A stretch of 64,000 nucleotides of DNA from Lachnospiraceae bacterium (GCA_900753305.1 CAADYR010000063.1:1-64000); one strand, 5' to 3'. Shown: positions 16,634 through 26,503, counted from the first letter of the stretch. The notes: generated by a model from the sequence alone, not told the origin. Program-made: numbers and translations.

Positions 16634-17569
16634 ATGACAGCAACCGCACAGCAGTTAAGAAAAGGCAAAAAGACAAAAGCAGCCAGACGTGAGCATGGCA
16701 ATAAGGCGGCATATGGCTTCCTTGCTCCTTACGTGATCCTGTTCACTGCCTTTATCATCATCCCTATGGTGGTAGCGATCGGTCTTTCATTTACAAGCTA
16801 TGATACGATACAGATGCCTACTTTTAAAGGATTCCTCAATTATATTAATCTTCTGACAGCAGATGATATCTTTATGCAGAAGGTATTGCCCAATACGATC
16901 ATTTATGCATTGATCGTTGGCCCTGGCGGATATATCCTGTCCTTTCTGGTGGCATGGGCACTGGCACAGCTAAGCAGTGTTCCCCGTACTGTCCTTACTG
17001 TCATCTTCTATTCCCCAAGTATGACAGGTGCTACGTCTATGACCGTACTGTGGAAGATCATATTCTCCGGTGATCAGATGGGTTATCTCAACAGTTGGCT
17101 GATGAAGCTGGGGGTGATCGATGCTCCGATCATCTGGCTGTTAGATAGCAGATATCTGCTTCCCATTATCATTATTGTAGCGTTGTGGTCGAGTATGGGA
17201 GTGGGATTTCTGGCAATGCTTGCAGGTATTCTGAATGCAGATGAGGAGTTGTATGAGGCGGCAGCCATTGATGGAGTGAAGAATCGATTTCAGGAGATGA
17301 TCTATATAACGATTCCTACGATGAAACCCCAGATGCTGTTTGGTGCAGTTATGGCAATCGTAGGAGCATTTCAGAATGGCGCCATCGGCGTACAGCTCTC
17401 AGGTACGAACCCGACACCTAATTACGCAGGTCAGTTGATCGTGAACCATATTGAAGATTATGGATTCCTGCGTTATGAAATGGGTTATGCGGCAGCGGTA
17501 TCTGTCGTATTACTGTTGATGGTATATGCATTTTCCAAGTTCTTTGGGAAGATGTTCAGAGAGGATTAA
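16634..17569 (+). CDS. Sugar ABC transporter permease, MalF type (first set)
   Basis: A 311-residue permease with six predicted membrane helices. The start of the first helix (YGFLAPYVILFTAFIIIPM) and the EAA loop (YEAAAIDGVKNRFQEMIYITIP) are typical of the MalF/UgpA branch. It begins 3 bp after the giant binding protein, with the ribosome-binding site inside that gene's 3' end (GGAGGCAGG). It pairs with the MalG-type gene 14 bp downstream to form the channel. No ATPase gene is near, so a shared MsmX-like ATPase is assumed. Confidence 0.93.
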   Translation: MTATAQQLRKGKKTKAARREHGNKAAYGFLAPYVILFTAFIIIPMVVAIGLSFTSYDTIQMPTFKGFLNYINLLTADDIFMQKVLPNTIIYALIVGPGGYILSFLVAWALAQLSSVPRTVLTVIFYSPSMTGATSMTVLWKIIFSGDQMGYLNSWLMKLGVIDAPIIWLLDSRYLLPIIIIVALWSSMGVGFLAMLAGILNADEELYEAAAIDGVKNRFQEMIYITIPTMKPQMLFGAVMAIVGAFQNGAIGVQLSGTNPTPNYAGQLIVNHIEDYGFLRYEMGYAAAVSVVLLLMVYAFSKFFGKMFRED

Positions 17570-17583
17570 GGAGGTGGCAGAGA

Positions 17584-18456
17584 ATGGCTGGATATAAGGG
17601 AAGTAATATCAATCCCCGTAAATTTGAAGCAGGTCAGATCAAGATCATTCTGATTTTGCTGCCACTTGCGATTTTTATGTGCATTCCAATCGTATTTATT
17701 GTCTGCCATGCATTTAAGCCTATGGATGAGCTGTTTGCTTTTCCACCGCAGATATTGGTACATAAGCCGACATTGGATAACTTCACCAAGCTGTTCAAGG
17801 CATCCGCAGGCAGCAATATTCCCATGAGCCGTTATGTATTTAACAGTATCATAGTAACAGGTGCAGTCGTGGTTCTGTCGATCCTGTTTTCATCAATGGC
17901 GGGATTTGCGCTGTCGAAGCTGCGTTTCAAGGGTAAATATGCACTGATGGAGATTAATAATACCGCATTGATGTTCGTATCTGTAGCCGTTATGATCCCC
18001 AGATATCTGGTTATTGATACACTCGGTATTAAGAATACTTATCTGGCACATATCCTGCCGCTTCTGGCAATGCCTGTAGGGTTGTTCCTTGTAAAGCAGT
18101 TCATTGACCAGATACCGGATGCACTTCTGGATGCTGCCTATATGGATGGTGCTTCTGACTTTAAGATATACCGCTCCATTATTCTGCCGCTTATCAAACC
18201 GGCAGTTGCCACGACAGCGATTCTGGCTTTCCAGGCAGCGTGGACGAATGTAGAAAGCTCCAACCTCTATATTAATGATGAAAGCATGAAGACGCTGGCT
18301 TTTTACCTGAACACACTGGCTAATACAAATAATAACGTAGCAGGACAGGGTATTCTGGCAGCAGGTGTACTGATTCAGTTTGTACCGAATCTGGCTATCT
18401 TTTTAATTCTGAGAAAGAGCTTCATGAATACCATGGCTCATTCAGGCATCAAATAA
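17584..18456 (+). CDS. Carbohydrate ABC transporter permease, MalG type (first set)
   Basis: A 290-residue permease with six predicted helices and the MalG-type EAA loop LLDAAYMDGASDFKIYRSIILP. It ends in the short C-terminal LILRKSFMNTMAHSGIK tail. It follows AAGGAGGTGG and lies 14 bp after its MalF-type partner. Together with the 1002-residue binding protein it would form one complete importer apart from the ATPase. Confidence 0.93.
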   Translation: MAGYKGSNINPRKFEAGQIKIILILLPLAIFMCIPIVFIVCHAFKPMDELFAFPPQILVHKPTLDNFTKLFKASAGSNIPMSRYVFNSIIVTGAVVVLSILFSSMAGFALSKLRFKGKYALMEINNTALMFVSVAVMIPRYLVIDTLGIKNTYLAHILPLLAMPVGLFLVKQFIDQIPDALLDAAYMDGASDFKIYRSIILPLIKPAVATTAILAFQAAWTNVESSNLYINDESMKTLAFYLNTLANTNNNVAGQGILAAGVLIQFVPNLAIFLILRKSFMNTMAHSGIK

Positions 18457-18467
18457 GGGGGCAGAGT

Positions 18468-20492
18468 ATGAAAAAATTAAGAAGAATCTTTGCAATGCTC
18501 CTGTGTCTGGTTATGATGGCGGGTATGACAGTTTCTGCAGAGACACCATATAAGACTTATACAATAGATGGTTATGGCTATGTTCTGGAGACACAGTCAG
18601 CCTATAATCCGCTGGCGGCGATCACCAAAGTGGGTGAGACAGCTTTCGTATCTCCTATGGATATGGCAATCGGCAAGGAGGGTAATCTCTATATCGCAGA
18701 TGCCGGTGCGCATGTGATCCTGATCTGCTCCCGTGAGGGAGAGCAGGTAGGCAGTATCGGTGAGGGCATCTTACAGACTCCTACAGGGGTGTATGTCACA
18801 GAGGATGGCACAGTCTATGTAGCAGATAAGGATGCGAAGAAGGTATTTGTATTTGATGCCCAGGGTAATGTGACGGCAGAGTATGGCAAACCCGATTCTC
18901 CCATTTATGGCAACAGTATGGATTTCAAGCCAACAAAGGTGGTAGCCAACAAGACGGGAACCATGTACATCATTTGTGAAGGTAATATGAATGGTATCGT
19001 TCAGTTAAGCCCGGTAGAGGGCGGTTCCTTCCTTGGATATTTTGGAACGAATTATACGTCGCTGAGTCCTTTCCAGATGATTCAGAGAGTAATTCTGACA
19101 GATGCGCAAAGGGCACAGATGCTGAGCAATATTCCCTCCACACCAACCAACCTGCATATTGATGATACAGGATTGATCTATACAGTAACGCAGGGCGATA
19201 AAGACACCAGCCTAAAGAAGCTCAACATTGCAGGTAAGAATCTGCTGGACTCTGATCCATACTATGCAGATCTTCCGGCAGCAGTTACGACCGGTAATTA
19301 TAACAATATTCTGGTTGCTGACTCGGATGGATATATCTATGAATATAACGAAGACGGCGAACTGCTCTTTATGTTTGGTGGAAGAGATGACGGCAGACAA
19401 AGAGTAGGTCTGTGTAACAAAGTAGAAGCCATCGCAGTGGATGAGGATGACAGGATATATCTGCTGGATTCTGATAAGAAGCAGATTCATATATTTGAAC
19501 CGACTGAATTTACGAACCTGCTGCATGAATCACTGTATCTGTTCTCCAAAGGACAGTATACACAGAGTAAGGAACCACTAAGTAAAGTCCTGCAGATGAA
19601 CAGTATGTTTGACTATGCGAACCAAGCAATGGGGCATGCATATTTACAGGAGGAGAATTATGAGCAGGCTTTGAAATATTTCAGACTTGCCAAGTCCTTT
19701 GAAGGATACTCCGATGCGTTCTGGGAAGTCAGAAATATCTGGATCCGTAATTATCTGGTAGCAGCAGTCCTTGCGATAGCAGCCGTGATTGTATTGATTC
19801 GGGGCTGCAAGTCTCTGTACCGTAAGAAATATGCCGATCATCCTGCAACACAGACAGGAGAGCATATATTATGGGGACAGCTTCGTTACAGTCTGTACTT
19901 TATGAGACATCCGATGGATGGCTGTTACGGTGTGAAGAAAGAGGGCAAGAATTCCTGGTGGTGCGCCAATATATTACTGGGTACGTTTATTCTGATCTCG
20001 ATTTTGGAGAAATATTGCAGTGGATTCCTGGTAAAGACAGTGCGGGAAGGCAGATATGATCTGATCACAGATATTGGCAAGGTACTGGTTATCTTTATCG
20101 GACTGACAGCCTGCAATTATCTGGTCGTTACGATCAATGAAGGCGAGGGCTTCTTTAAGGATCTGTATTGTGCCTATGCATACTGCCTGACTCCTTATAT
20201 TGTCATCAAGCCTTTTGTGATTCTGTTAAGTAACGTCCTGACGTATAACGAAGTGTTCCTGATCACTTTTGCAAATATTATAGTCTGGACCTGGGTAGTG
20301 ATCCTGATATTGCTGACATTAAAGGAAATCAATAATTTCACAGTAGGAGAGACAGCCAAAGCACTGGCGATCACGGCTTTTACCGTATTGATCCTGACAT
20401 TGCTGGTATGTATCATCTATGTGTTATTCTCACAGGTGATCGACTTCGTAATTACTGTCGTACGAGAGGTGGTGTATCGAATTGGAAACTAA
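18468..20492 (+). CDS. Membrane protein with NHL propeller, TPR and Yip1 domain
   Basis: A 674-residue protein with a signal peptide (cleavage near VSA-ET, residue 24). Residues about 50-345 hold NHL-type beta-propeller repeats, for example MAIGKEGNLYIADAGAH and VTEDGTVYVADKDAKKVFVFD. Residues 350-415 hold tetratricopeptide repeats (GQYTQSKEPLSKVLQ, ENYEQALKYFRLAK). A membrane helix follows at 428-447, then a short basic linker and a C-terminal Yip1-like domain (465-674) with about five helices. The propeller and TPR face outward, so it may scaffold the binding proteins or polysaccharide at the membrane. It lies 11 bp after the permease and overlaps the next gene by 11 bases. Its biochemical role is unknown. 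Confidence 0.82.
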   Translation: MKKLRRIFAMLLCLVMMAGMTVSAETPYKTYTIDGYGYVLETQSAYNPLAAITKVGETAFVSPMDMAIGKEGNLYIADAGAHVILICSREGEQVGSIGEGILQTPTGVYVTEDGTVYVADKDAKKVFVFDAQGNVTAEYGKPDSPIYGNSMDFKPTKVVANKTGTMYIICEGNMNGIVQLSPVEGGSFLGYFGTNYTSLSPFQMIQRVILTDAQRAQMLSNIPSTPTNLHIDDTGLIYTVTQGDKDTSLKKLNIAGKNLLDSDPYYADLPAAVTTGNYNNILVADSDGYIYEYNEDGELLFMFGGRDDGRQRVGLCNKVEAIAVDEDDRIYLLDSDKKQIHIFEPTEFTNLLHESLYLFSKGQYTQSKEPLSKVLQMNSMFDYANQAMGHAYLQEENYEQALKYFRLAKSFEGYSDAFWEVRNIWIRNYLVAAVLAIAAVIVLIRGCKSLYRKKYADHPATQTGEHILWGQLRYSLYFMRHPMDGCYGVKKEGKNSWWCANILLGTFILISILEKYCSGFLVKTVREGRYDLITDIGKVLVIFIGLTACNYLVVTINEGEGFFKDLYCAYAYCLTPYIVIKPFVILLSNVLTYNEVFLITFANIIVWTWVVILILLTLKEINNFTVGETAKALAITAFTVLILTLLVCIIYVLFSQVIDFVITVVREVVYRIGN

Positions 20493-22758
20493 AAAGAAAT
20501 TAAAGCGCAGAGTCCTGACAATTGTGATCCTGATTGTCATTTTAGTCGCAGCGGCAGCAATTTATCATGTAGTGACCAATTCGGGCAGCAGTGATTCGCT
20601 TTCTTTTGCAGATGTGGAAGAACAGATCGCAGAACCGATGGCGGCATTGAGTGATAAGGCAGTAGAACAGGCGACTCTGGAAGGACATACACTGGTGGCG
20701 GCAAACGATACTTATGAGCTGTATCTGTATGAACCGGCATTATCCATTCTGGTAAGAAACAAAAAGACAGGAGCTGTTATGGAATCTACAGTGCGAGACG
20801 AGGAAAGCCTTGCCAAAGTTAATGATACATGGAAAGGATTCTTACAGTCCGGTGTTGTAGTAGAGCTTCAGGAAGATACCAATACCATGCAGAAGAAGAT
20901 AGGTCTGGAGGGCAGTGGTGCCAAAGTTTCGGTAGAAAAGATTCCCGGCGGCTTTCATGCCAGTCTGGATTATCCTTCATACGAACTGGGATTTGAAGTA
21001 GAAGTTAAACTCTATGATGACGGCAGTATCACTGCTTATATTCCGGAGAACTCTATCTATGAAAATGCAGAGAACAAAAAAATCGGCAATATCTATCTTT
21101 TTCCATTGCTTGGTAACACGAAACTGGGCGAAGTAGATGGCTATATGTTTGTACCCGATGGTAACGGAGCACTGATCTATCTGGATGATAAGGAAGGCAG
21201 ATTTGATTCGGGATATGTCCAGAAGGTGTACAGCAGTGATGTGGGTGTAGGAGAGTCCTATGTATTGTCACTTTTGTGGAGTAAATATGAGACACACAAT
21301 GACCCGGAGCAGATTCTGGCACCGGTGTATGGTATGGTACATACAACTGATGGTATGGGATATCTGGCAGTGATAGAGAGCGGAGAGGAAGAGGCATCTA
21401 TCTATGCGACTCCCAATGGTGCTTATTCTGACTATAACTGGGTAACGGCTTCTTTTAGAAAGAGTACCACTTATATTCAGCCAACCTCTAATTCCGGCGG
21501 ATCTGTAACGAAGGTAACAGACAGGATCCAGTATGATATCAAGATCCGCTATCTGTTCGTAGAAGAGGAAGAGGCAGATTATGCAGGACTTGCCAAGAGG
21601 TATCGCAATTACTTACTGGAAAAGGGCGAGTTATCCCAGAAGGAAGATGAATTCAGGATTCGACTGGACTTCTTAGGCAGTGATGTAGAGAACTGGATGC
21701 TCTGGAAAAAGGCAGTACCTGTAACGACAGTGGACAATATCAGAGAAATCTATGCTGAGCTGGAAGCCAGAGGTGTGACAGACATTCTGACGCAGTATAA
21801 AGGCTGGCAGGACGGCGGTATCTGCGCACTTCCGGTAACGAAGCTGGATGTGGACAGCAGTATCGGTGGCAGGAAATCACTGGAAGAACTGATCGTAGAC
21901 AGTAAAGAGCAAGGTATTGACTTCTATCTGTATACAGATGGTATCAGAGCCAATCCAGAGACTGGTAATACGACTTTCAATACAGTGAAGAAAATGGATA
22001 AACGTCTGTATGAGGAAGAGGAATACAAGACAGTATATGATACCTTTGTATTCTGGACACCTCAGAAAAGTTATGAGAATCTGATGACGTTGCAGAAGAA
22101 TCTGGCAAAGAAGGATATTCATGAACTGGCACTTGGTGGAGTAGGCAATACACTGTTTACTTATACATTAGGTGATACCATGCAGACACGTTCTGTATCC
22201 AAGTATCTCTATGACAGGACTTTGGAAGAGTTAAGCGGTAATACGCAGCTTCTGCTGGAGACTCCGGCTGCATGCTACTGGAAGTATACCAAAGCAATGA
22301 CGGATATGCCTACGGCAGACTCCAACTATATCTATACAGATCAGAGCGTTCCTTTTCTGTCTATTGCATTAAAAGGTATAATGCCCATGTACAGCGACTA
22401 TGTGAATTTTGAAGCCAATGAGAGAGAATATTTCCTGAAACTGGTGGAAACGGGTATCTATCCTTCTTTCTACCTGACTTGGGAAGACCCGTCGGCACTG
22501 ATCTATACCAATTCCAGTGATGTGTATACTTCACAGTATTCTGTATACAAGGAACAGATCGTCCGTTACTATGAAGAACTCAAAGCTGTAAATGAGGCAG
22601 TAGCGGGAAGCTATATTGATGAGCATGAACAGCTGGCTAATGGTCTGGTCAAAGTAACTTATGACAATGGTGTCACAATTTATATCAATTATAGTGATAA
22701 GGCATTGAGCGCAGATGGCATTACAGTAGAAGCATCTGATTATGTGATTGGGAGGTGA
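20482..22758 (+). CDS. DUF5696-type membrane-anchored protein
   Basis: A 758-residue protein starting at a TTG, 11 bases inside the upstream gene and preceded by GAGGTGG. A basic N-terminus and a hydrophobic helix (residues about 10-30) act as an uncleaved anchor, leaving a large extracellular part. It resembles the DUF5696 family. A beta-rich N-terminal half is followed by a barrel-like half with blocks such as TDILTQYKGWQDGG, DFYLYTDGIRANP and LLLETPAACYWKY. The barrel suggests a glycosidase-like fold, but I see no catalytic pair that I can assign, so enzyme activity is speculation. Its fixed place between two transporter sets suggests a part in capture or processing of the sugar. Confidence 0.75.
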   Translation: METKKKLKRRVLTIVILIVILVAAAAIYHVVTNSGSSDSLSFADVEEQIAEPMAALSDKAVEQATLEGHTLVAANDTYELYLYEPALSILVRNKKTGAVMESTVRDEESLAKVNDTWKGFLQSGVVVELQEDTNTMQKKIGLEGSGAKVSVEKIPGGFHASLDYPSYELGFEVEVKLYDDGSITAYIPENSIYENAENKKIGNIYLFPLLGNTKLGEVDGYMFVPDGNGALIYLDDKEGRFDSGYVQKVYSSDVGVGESYVLSLLWSKYETHNDPEQILAPVYGMVHTTDGMGYLAVIESGEEEASIYATPNGAYSDYNWVTASFRKSTTYIQPTSNSGGSVTKVTDRIQYDIKIRYLFVEEEEADYAGLAKRYRNYLLEKGELSQKEDEFRIRLDFLGSDVENWMLWKKAVPVTTVDNIREIYAELEARGVTDILTQYKGWQDGGICALPVTKLDVDSSIGGRKSLEELIVDSKEQGIDFYLYTDGIRANPETGNTTFNTVKKMDKRLYEEEEYKTVYDTFVFWTPQKSYENLMTLQKNLAKKDIHELALGGVGNTLFTYTLGDTMQTRSVSKYLYDRTLEELSGNTQLLLETPAACYWKYTKAMTDMPTADSNYIYTDQSVPFLSIALKGIMPMYSDYVNFEANEREYFLKLVETGIYPSFYLTWEDPSALIYTNSSDVYTSQYSVYKEQIVRYYEELKAVNEAVAGSYIDEHEQLANGLVKVTYDNGVTIYINYSDKALSADGITVEASDYVIGR

Positions 22759-22763
22759 TGAGT

Positions 22764-23777
22764 ATGGCAAAAGGCAAAAGAGTCGTAAAACCGGGACAGT
22801 TGGAACGCCGTGAAAACCGGGTAGGATATTTGTTCATTCTGCCGTGGCTGATAGGCTTCCTTGCTCTGGTGGCATGGCCTATGATTCAATCCTTTCAGTA
22901 TTCACTCAATAAGATCAAGCTGCTCCCACAGGGAATGGCGAAGCTCTATGTAGGCTTTGAAAACTACAGTCAGATATTTCTTACCGACCCTGATTTCATC
23001 ATGGGACTGGAGACATATCTGACAGAAACCCTGATAGCAGTTCCAGTCATTGTTGCATTTGCACTGATCATTGCGATGCTGTTAAATGAGAAGATCGCCT
23101 GTAGGGGACTGTTTCGAATGATTTTTTTCCTGCCTATCATCATAGCCAGCGGTCCGGTCATGCAGCAGCTTGCAGATCAGGAGGCGGCCAGCATTCCTAT
23201 GATGAATGCGACAATGATAGAGCAGCTATTGGACGAATATCTGCCCAATATTCTGGCAACGAGTCTGACCAGCGTGTTCAACAATATGATCACACTGCTC
23301 TGGTACGCAGGAGTACAGATATTGATATTCCTTGCTGCATTGCAGAAGATTGACACCTCACTGTATGAGGCTGCCAAGATCGACGGAGGTTCCGGGTGGG
23401 AATGTTTCTGGAAGATCACTCTTCCGACCATTAAGCCTATGATCCTGCTGAATGTGATCTATACTGTGATCTTTATGTCAAATAATGAGCAGAACAGTCT
23501 GATCGTACTGATTTATGATACGATGCTCTCGGCAACAGGCGGTTATGGCTATGCATCAGCAATGGCATGGCTGTATTCGGTGATCGAGTCAGCACTGGTA
23601 GCATTTTTCGCAGTACTGATCGTTGGCAGGAAGGATGTTTACGAAAGAAGAGCGAAGAAATACAGACGGGAACTGAAGAAGGAACAACGTCTGGAGAAGA
23701 AGATCAGAAAGAGAGGTGAACGCCATGAACGACGCTATGAGCGCTACAAACGCAAGCAGAGCAGAAAATCCGCATAA
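22764..23777 (+). CDS. Sugar ABC transporter permease, MalF type with long basic tail (second set)
   Basis: A 337-residue MalF-type permease with six predicted helices and EAA loop LYEAAKIDGGSGWECFWKITLP. The start at 22764 is chosen because GGGAGG is 8 bases before it; ATG and GTG codons upstream overlap that site. The last 49 or so residues are almost entirely Arg, Lys, Glu and Tyr (from GRKDVYERRAKK onward). This is an unusual cytoplasmic extension, likely a charged helix. The extension overlaps the next gene by 53 bases, so overlap with a second reading frame may have shaped it. Confidence 0.9.
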   Translation: MAKGKRVVKPGQLERRENRVGYLFILPWLIGFLALVAWPMIQSFQYSLNKIKLLPQGMAKLYVGFENYSQIFLTDPDFIMGLETYLTETLIAVPVIVAFALIIAMLLNEKIACRGLFRMIFFLPIIIASGPVMQQLADQEAASIPMMNATMIEQLLDEYLPNILATSLTSVFNNMITLLWYAGVQILIFLAALQKIDTSLYEAAKIDGGSGWECFWKITLPTIKPMILLNVIYTVIFMSNNEQNSLIVLIYDTMLSATGGYGYASAMAWLYSVIESALVAFFAVLIVGRKDVYERRAKKYRRELKKEQRLEKKIRKRGERHERRYERYKRKQSRKSA

Positions 23778-24753
23778 GATCAGGAGAATTACTCCCAAGC
23801 AGCGAGAGCAGTTGCGTTATAAGCTCAAGAAATTTATCTTTGGTTCCAAGGATACACAGGGAACCGGTAAATTGACAGTAGTATATCTGCTGTTGATCAG
23901 TATTGGCTTCATCTATCTGTATCCGATCCTGTATATGGTGAGCAAGAGCTTCATGAATCTGAATGACTTGCTGGATACTTCGATCAACTGGATTCCCAGT
24001 CAGCTCTATGTGGAGAATTACAGGCAGGCACTGAAATCCATGGATTACTGGAAAACATTTAAGGATTCTGTGCTGATCGCAGGGATTCCGACACTGATCA
24101 ACGTAGTGATCTGTTCTGTCGTGGGATATGGATTTGCCAGATATGATTTTAAGGGAAAGAAAATATTGCTTGGACTGTTGATCTTTTCCTTTATTCTGCC
24201 GCCGCAGGCAACAATGATGCCTACTTATGTATTTTATACCAAAGCAGGACTGGTCAATTCCATCAAAGCCTTTGTTGTTCCGGCTCTGTTGGGACAGGGG
24301 CTGAAAGCACAGATATTTATATTGATCTTTTATAACTTCTTCCGTCAAGTACCAAAGGTACTGATCGAAGCGGCAAAGATCGACGGAGCAGGACATTTCA
24401 AGGCTTTTTACAAGATCGCATTGCCCAGTGCAGCACCGGCGATTCTGGTCGTATTCCTGTTCTCTATTGTATGGTACTGGAATGAGTCCTACCTCACACA
24501 GCTCTACGTGGCAGGAGCATTTACCAATAACAGCCCGGGATATCACTGGAGTTCACTTATCGTATCACTCAAGAACTTTGAAAACAGTTATAATACAGCC
24601 AGAAGTGTAGCAGGAAGCGGTATGGTGGATATTAATGAGTCTATTAAGATGGCGGGTACGATGTTAAGTATCCTGCCACTGCTGATCATGTATCTCGTAT
24701 TGCAGAAGCAGTTCGTAGAAAGCGTAGACAGAACAGGTATCACTGGGGAATAG
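23725..24753 (+). CDS. Carbohydrate ABC transporter permease, MalG type (second set)
   Basis: A 342-residue MalG-type permease. The GTG at 23716 is passed over because AGAGGTG lies there and gives a 6-base spacer to the ATG at 23725. The N-terminal 60 residues are a polar, basic cytoplasmic extension (RRITPKQREQLRYKLKKF) before the first helix, longer than usual. Six helices follow, and the EAA loop is LIEAAKIDGAGHFKAFYKIALP. It overlaps its MalF partner by 53 bases. Together with the lipoprotein binding protein downstream it makes a second importer. Confidence 0.9.
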   Translation: MNDAMSATNASRAENPHKIRRITPKQREQLRYKLKKFIFGSKDTQGTGKLTVVYLLLISIGFIYLYPILYMVSKSFMNLNDLLDTSINWIPSQLYVENYRQALKSMDYWKTFKDSVLIAGIPTLINVVICSVVGYGFARYDFKGKKILLGLLIFSFILPPQATMMPTYVFYTKAGLVNSIKAFVVPALLGQGLKAQIFILIFYNFFRQVPKVLIEAAKIDGAGHFKAFYKIALPSAAPAILVVFLFSIVWYWNESYLTQLYVAGAFTNNSPGYHWSSLIVSLKNFENSYNTARSVAGSGMVDINESIKMAGTMLSILPLLIMYLVLQKQFVESVDRTGITGE

Positions 24754-24840
24754 TATGAAAAGAACTTCTATTCACTCAGAGCAAAGGCTCTTTCGTGAAG
24801 AAGTTCTAAGTTTCATACAGGAAAAACGCAAGCGTTTTTC
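24753..24840 (+). promoter_or_regulatory. Tandem hairpins in the leader of the second binding-protein gene
   Basis: A long interrupted stem pairs GTATGAAA (24753) with TTTCATAC (24811), with inner pairs AACTTCT/AGAAGTT, TCAC/GTGA and AGAGC/GCTCT. A compact second hairpin, GAAAAACG-CAAG-CGTTTTTC, follows at 24821-24840. The pair sits between the permease stop and the binding-protein start. Such hairpins often stabilise the downstream mRNA or partially terminate, raising the binding-protein-to-permease ratio. Confidence 0.7.
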
Positions 24841-24889
24841 AGCATTATCTGAACAGTTAATATATCAACAAATTTAAGGAGGAAAAGAA

Positions 24890-26491
24890 ATGAAGAAGAA
24901 AGTAGTAAGTATGATGATGGCAGCTTCTTTGGTAACGGGGATGCTGACAGGATGTGGCAGTTCTGCTGCACCGGCGCAGACAACAGACAATGGGACACAG
25001 ACTGATGCATCAACAACGCAGACAGAAGGCACAGCGACAGAGGGAGCAGCAGATGCAGAGGCTTCTGCATTGCCGGAAATGACAACAGATGAGATCACGC
25101 TGACTTATATGCATTTTGATAATGAGCAGCTTGTCAATGCAGTTGCAGATGCTTTTATGGCAAAATATCCTAATATTAAGGTAGAGACACAGGCTTTCTC
25201 AACAGATGGCTATAACGATACACTGTTGAATCTGGTACAGTCAGGTCAGACACCAGATTGCTTCATGATCCTTGGTAATTGTGACTTTGCCCTTTCCAAT
25301 GCATTGCTGGGTGATATGACACCATACTGGGAGAATGATCCGGAGAATGAGAATATCCTGCCTTCTATTAATAATGCAAAGCTGGGATACTATGGAACAG
25401 ATAAGAAGCTGGCAACTCCAATCAAGTTCTTCCCGGATGCTATTTACTGTGATTTGAACGTATTTGAGACATTGAATATCGAAGCACCTTCTACGAACTG
25501 GACCTGGGATGAGATGATTGATTCCTTTAAGGCAGCAACCAATACAGATGCAGGAACTTATGGTTTCAACCAGTATCATTCACTGGTAACTTATTATCCA
25601 GTCGCTCACGGTTCAGGTTGTATCGGTGAATTTGGCTGGGATGGCACAGGTTATAACATGGAACAGTGGGCAGCCGGTGTAAATCAGTGGGCAGAGCTGG
25701 TAAATGGCAAGTATCATGCACCTTATGGTGATACAGATGAGATGGAAGCCTGGACAGGAGACAGAACAATGTGGGCTGCCTACACAGGTAAGCTTGGTTT
25801 CCAGTTAGATGCATGGTGGACCTATCTGAATCTCTTTGATACACCGGATTACAGAAACCGTGGTATGGAATGGGTACCTTATACAACACCTGTAAGTGAT
25901 GACGGTTATGTATTTGGCGTACTTGACTTTGGTGGTATTTCTTCTTCTACAGAGCATCCAAGAGAAGCATATGAACTGCTCAAATGGATGGGCTGGGGTG
26001 TAGAAGGCTGGCAGGCTAAATTAGATGCTTATCAGGATGTAGAGACATATGCAGAGCTGCCTTTATACAGACAGGCAATGCCTTGCCCTATTACAATGGA
26101 TGAAGAGATCTGGAAAGAATTCCAGCAGTCCTTCTATCCTACAGCACAGACAAGGACTTATCAGTCTGTATTTGATCCTGTAAATGGCGAAGATCTGGTA
26201 GCTGCTGATGAAGATACCAAATATGGTAAGTACTTCGACGACTTCTTTGCAAACTGCAAGAATCCGGTTCCTTTTGGTGACTGCCAGATTCCTGGATTCT
26301 CGAGTTTCCTGAGCACTTCTTACTTCGCAGTAGGCGATACATTAGGTGTTGAAGATCAGGTTCGCATAGAGGGTAAGAACGCCAACGACTTCGTAGCAGA
26401 GCTTGAGCAGAAAGGCAATGAGGCTAACAAGGCTGCGTTGGAAGCTGCCAAGGAAGCTTATGCAATGATCGGGATTGAATTGAATTACTAA
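24890..26491 (+). CDS. Extracellular solute-binding lipoprotein (second set)
   Basis: A 533-residue family 1 sugar-binding lipoprotein. The signal peptide ends in a lipobox LTGC (C22), followed by a low-complexity Thr/Gln/Glu spacer to about residue 60. The binding domain follows (EITLTYMHFDNEQLVNAVADAFMAKYPNIKVE, then ELLKWMGWGVEGWQAK). Unlike the first binding protein of the operon, it is lipid-anchored and of normal size. The ribosome-binding site AAGGAGG is strong. It is separated from the permeases by tandem hairpins and ends at a terminator-like palindrome 12 bp past the stop. The ligand is unknown; an arabino-oligosaccharide is suggested by the GH43 gene that follows. Confidence 0.92.
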   Translation: MKKKVVSMMMAASLVTGMLTGCGSSAAPAQTTDNGTQTDASTTQTEGTATEGAADAEASALPEMTTDEITLTYMHFDNEQLVNAVADAFMAKYPNIKVETQAFSTDGYNDTLLNLVQSGQTPDCFMILGNCDFALSNALLGDMTPYWENDPENENILPSINNAKLGYYGTDKKLATPIKFFPDAIYCDLNVFETLNIEAPSTNWTWDEMIDSFKAATNTDAGTYGFNQYHSLVTYYPVAHGSGCIGEFGWDGTGYNMEQWAAGVNQWAELVNGKYHAPYGDTDEMEAWTGDRTMWAAYTGKLGFQLDAWWTYLNLFDTPDYRNRGMEWVPYTTPVSDDGYVFGVLDFGGISSSTEHPREAYELLKWMGWGVEGWQAKLDAYQDVETYAELPLYRQAMPCPITMDEEIWKEFQQSFYPTAQTRTYQSVFDPVNGEDLVAADEDTKYGKYFDDFFANCKNPVPFGDCQIPGFSSFLSTSYFAVGDTLGVEDQVRIEGKNANDFVAELEQKGNEANKAALEAAKEAYAMIGIELNY

Positions 26492-26503
26492 GAATGGGTG
26501 ATG

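Noticed and set aside
23704..24546. A 280-codon open frame on the minus strand
   Set aside because: It lies opposite a clear MalG-type permease with EAA loop and membrane helices; the translation has no domain and many Cys/His/Gln typical of antisense shadows.
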